DNA from: a virus
IMG/VR virus record: IMGVR_UViG_3300045929_000084
Span: 1-23,630 of that record
Length of the DNA stretch: 23,630 nt
Direction: 5' to 3' (one strand)
Shown: piece after piece, positions 21,511 to 23,630 of the stretch
How positions within the stretch are numbered: position 1 is the stretch's first letter
Layout: each line of letters opens with the position of its first letter
Position numbers and translations under genes: made by a program
Notes under the pieces: model-generated
The model's input: only the letters and a program-made list of their open reading frames with translations
Told to the model about the DNA's origin: nothing
Database searches by the model: none

Positions 21511-23205
21511 TCAGGCGACGACGCCGGTTCGCTTGGTGGACGGTGCCGCGGCGAGGTAGCGCCGGCGCACCATCCGCGCCCCGATCATGCAGACGGCGGC
21601 GTCGATCTTGAGCGGCGAGTCGGGCGATTCCTTGCGCACCGAGGTCCCGTAGCGGTTCGGGTCGAGCCGGCAGTTCGCGACGTGCCGCGCGAGGACGGGG
21701 TGGTCGTCGTGGCGGAACTGCTGTTCGGCGATCTCGGCTTCGACGAGCTCGACGGCTTGGGTGAAGTCGAAGGTGTGCGAGCGCATGTCCCACGCGATCG
21801 ACTGGGGGTCCTTGCCGGTGGGGACGGCGAGGACGCGGAGGCGGTCGGCGAAGCGGGCCGGCCAGTCGATCTTGACGAAGCTCTCCCACTCCTTCACGTC
21901 AGCGAAGAACCCGACAACGTTGAGTCGGTCGAAGGTCGCCTGGATCTGACGGTCGACGTCGTGAACGTCGACGACGTCTTCGGTGTCGTGGACCGGGTGG
22001 GGTTCCCAGACATCGATGGTGAACACGTAGCCGTCGGAGACGCAACACCCAACGAGCGCGGTAGCGTCCCGGCTCTTCGAGCCATCGAAGAACAGCACGA
22101 CCTCCTCGCCGGGGTCGAGGTCCCGGCTGGAGTCGGCGAGCCGCGCCCACTCGGCGGGGTCCATCCATGCCCGCTCGTGGACGGACGGCCAGTTGAGGTA
22201 CTTCCGCTTCGATTCGGACGGCTTCGACTTGGGGGACCAGATGCGCTTGATGATCGGGGCGACCTCGAGCCGACCCTTGCTGTCGCGTTTCCAGTCGCAG
22301 TCGCCGTAGACGTGCTCGAGCGCGGCGACGAGCGAGTCCCGGTCGGTGAGATCGGTGTCGGGTGGGGCGAGGCGGGCGTCGTAGAGCACCCGGCCGGACT
22401 CGTCCTGCAGCCTGCCCTCCTCTTGGGCGACCCACGCGTCCCAGGACGCCTCAGCGACCGATTCTTGGCCGGGGACCCACGCGTTAGCGGTCTCCAGCAT
22501 TCGGGACCCGGACTTGGCGAGGTTGTCCTCGAGCGTGGCGGCGAGCTCGGGCCCGGCGTTGGAAGGCTTCCAGTGCTCGGTCTCGTCGCCGACGATGAAG
22601 GAGGACTCGGCGCCTTCCGAGGCGGTGACCGATGAGGTGATGACCTCGAGTGTGCCCTCGGGGACCTTGTAGTACCGGGTCTTGCCCGGGTCGAGGTGGT
22701 AGTCGCGCACGACCGCGGAGCCCTTCGGCGCGAACGCTCGGACCATCCGCATCGTGTTGGCGGTCTGTGACTCGGCCGTGGCAGCGATCTGCACGAGTGG
22801 CATGTCGACAGGCCGGCCGCCGACGCCGCCGGGAAGCCGGTCGTCCTTGCAGGCGAGCCGGACGGGTCCGCAGAACTCGATGAGCGCGAGCACTGCGGCG
22901 AATGGCGATTTGCCCGACCCCTTGGCGAGCCGGCGGACACCGTGCTGGAAGAGCCACTGGCCGTCGAAGTCGAGGGCGTACCACCACAGCAGGAACCGCA
23001 GCTGGTCGCGCGTGAACCGGAACCGTCGGCCAGCCCACGGCCCGTTCGGCTGGATGAGCAGCAGCTCGGCCCACTCGGCGGCGGCCCACCCGAGCGTCAG
23101 TGGCGCGCTGGAATCGAACGGATCCCACGGCCACGCCGGCAGGGTTTCGAGACGGCTACTGGGCGCCTCGGAGGCGGTTGCGAGCGTCATCGATCCAGGC
23201 AACAT
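21511..23205 (-). CDS. terL: Terminase large subunit
   Basis: I chose ATG 23205 (AGGAAGG 5 bases upstream); ATG 23190 lacks a good site and the frame to 23250 adds basic shadow residues. The 564-aa product has an ATPase domain with the Walker A variant RLAKGSGKS (92-100), an adenine-side VQIAATAESQTANTMRM motif and Walker B FIVGDETEHW with D207-E208. The C-terminal RNase H-like nuclease is marked by LFFDGSKSRDATALVG (D374), FFADVKEWESF and LKIDAAVCMIGAR. All expected acidic residues are visible. It powers DNA translocation into the head through the portal and cuts concatemers. It overlaps the small subunit gene by about 50 bases. Confidence 0.95.
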   Translation of the reverse strand: MLPGSMTLATASEAPSSRLETLPAWPWDPFDSSAPLTLGWAAAEWAELLLIQPNGPWAGRRFRFTRDQLRFLLWWYALDFDGQWLFQHGVRRLAKGSGKSPFAAVLALIEFCGPVRLACKDDRLPGGVGGRPVDMPLVQIAATAESQTANTMRMVRAFAPKGSAVVRDYHLDPGKTRYYKVPEGTLEVITSSVTASEGAESSFIVGDETEHWKPSNAGPELAATLEDNLAKSGSRMLETANAWVPGQESVAEASWDAWVAQEEGRLQDESGRVLYDARLAPPDTDLTDRDSLVAALEHVYGDCDWKRDSKGRLEVAPIIKRIWSPKSKPSESKRKYLNWPSVHERAWMDPAEWARLADSSRDLDPGEEVVLFFDGSKSRDATALVGCCVSDGYVFTIDVWEPHPVHDTEDVVDVHDVDRQIQATFDRLNVVGFFADVKEWESFVKIDWPARFADRLRVLAVPTGKDPQSIAWDMRSHTFDFTQAVELVEAEIAEQQFRHDDHPVLARHVANCRLDPNRYGTSVRKESPDSPLKIDAAVCMIGARMVRRRYLAAAPSTKRTGVVA

Positions 23206-23581
23206 CCGCGCCTTCCTGACCCTGCGCCGGGGCGGGCCGCTCCAGCTCAAGCCGCAGACGGCGGCGGTCGCCCTCGGTCACGAGGAGGTTGGCGCTCATC
23301 TTCTCGATCGCGCCGAGCATCATCGCCGAGCCCGACTTCACGAACTTGTCGATCGCGAGCACGACGAGCTCGGCCGCGGCCCAGTCGGACGGCTCGAAGA
23401 ACTGAGCCTGCCCCGACCGCTGGAGCGCCTCGTACCAACGCTTCGCCGGCGCTGAGTGGTTGCCCACCAGCTTCGGTCCGCGCACACCACCATCCGAGGT
23501 CGCCGTCTCGACCGGCGTGTCGGGCTTGTTCTGGCGCCTGCGCTGCGAGTCCCGCTTCGGTGGCGGGCCCTTCCTCGACAC
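23156..23581 (-). CDS. Terminase small subunit-like protein
   Basis: This 141-aa protein starts at GTG 23581 with GGAGGTGA 3 bases upstream. It opens MSRKGPPPKRDSQRRRQNKPD, the basic GPPPK...RRRQN start typical of actinophage P27-like small terminases. KRWYEALQRSGQAQFFEPSDWAAAELVVLAID (47-78) is the corresponding helical core, and the C-terminal half has a DRRRLRLELERPAPA segment. It recognises phage DNA and stimulates the large subunit. Direct coupling with the large terminase gene supports the call. No helix-turn-helix was proven by eye. Confidence 0.8.
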   Translation of the reverse strand: MSRKGPPPKRDSQRRRQNKPDTPVETATSDGGVRGPKLVGNHSAPAKRWYEALQRSGQAQFFEPSDWAAAELVVLAIDKFVKSGSAMMLGAIEKMSANLLVTEGDRRRLRLELERPAPAQGQEGADVAWIDDARNRLRGAQ

Positions 23582-23584
23582 GGT

Positions 23585-23630
23585 TCACCTCCGGCCATCG
23601 GCTTGGTACCCGTAGCGACTGGCAGGCGCT
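23585..23630 (-). CDS. Possible 3' end of an upstream gene (partial)
   Basis: One minus-strand frame at the right edge reads APASRYGYQADGRR and then TGA at 23587-23585, 3 bases before the small terminase GTG. Close spacing like this is the rule in the window, and the sequence has ordinary composition, so this is plausibly the end of a gene ahead of terminase, where small HNH or hypothetical genes are common. Fifteen codons are too few to assign any family. Confidence 0.3.
   Translation of the reverse strand, partial: APASRYGYQADGRR

Noticed and set aside
23247-23588. Alternative minus-strand ORF starting with GTG 23588
   Set aside because: It overlaps the small terminase in another phase; the GTG 23581 frame has the better ribosome spacing and a recognisable sequence.
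1-23630. tRNA genes, CRISPR arrays, IS elements, integrase or attachment sites
   Set aside because: None was seen: no cloverleaf-like segments, no regularly spaced direct repeats, no transposase or recombinase motifs in any convincing frame.

Overview
This window looks like the late (structural and lysis) half of a high-GC, siphovirus-type tailed phage or prophage, most likely infecting an actinobacterium. The reasons are the high GC content, frequent GTG starts, SPP1-type portal and P22-like coat protein families common in actinobacteriophages, and a long tape-measure protein without contractile-sheath genes. The host cannot be named and no integrase, repressor or attachment site is present. 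Every supported gene lies on the minus strand, so the biological order runs from 23630 down to 1. Coding is essentially continuous: no stretch over 300 bases lacks a gene, the largest gap is about 87 bases (18638-18724), and thirteen junctions are 4-base ATGA or GTGA overlaps.

DNA packaging and head (23630-16359): the possible tail end of an upstream gene, small and large terminase, portal, a MuF-type head protein carrying a C-terminal HEFGH zincin-like domain, a cluster of small GGCGTGA(C/T)GCC hairpins, scaffold, P22-like major capsid protein, a perfect 10-bp UUCG hairpin, head-tail adaptor and head-closure protein.

Sugar and methyl-transfer cassette (16362-13858): a GT32-type DXD glycosyltransferase, an FkbM methyltransferase, a Methyltransf_24-type methyltransferase and a second glycosyltransferase. 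All four are joined by 4-base overlaps into the head-tail operon. They probably modify virion proteins or a host glycan.

Tail (13861-6089): gp10-like neck protein, tail terminator, major tail protein, tail-assembly chaperones G and GT expressed through an apparent -1 frameshift boxed into about 11 bases, tape measure (753 aa, predicting a tail near 110 nm), distal tail-like protein, a large hub protein with a carbohydrate-binding-like insertion, a DUF1508-like small protein and a Kelch beta-propeller.

Lysis and adsorption (6077-1): an M15 peptidase endolysin, two small single-TM proteins, a 52-aa unlisted small ORF, a multi-TM holin candidate, an unknown 91-aa protein, a signal-anchored Calx-beta protein, a BppU-like protein, a collagen-motif tail-fibre protein and a BNR/Asp-box (sialidase-like propeller) protein with two ConA-like domains that runs off the left edge. 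The most unusual features are the MuF-zincin fusion, the four-gene modification cassette inside the morphogenesis operon, the secreted Calx-beta protein and two different beta-propellers (Kelch and BNR) flanking the lysis genes.
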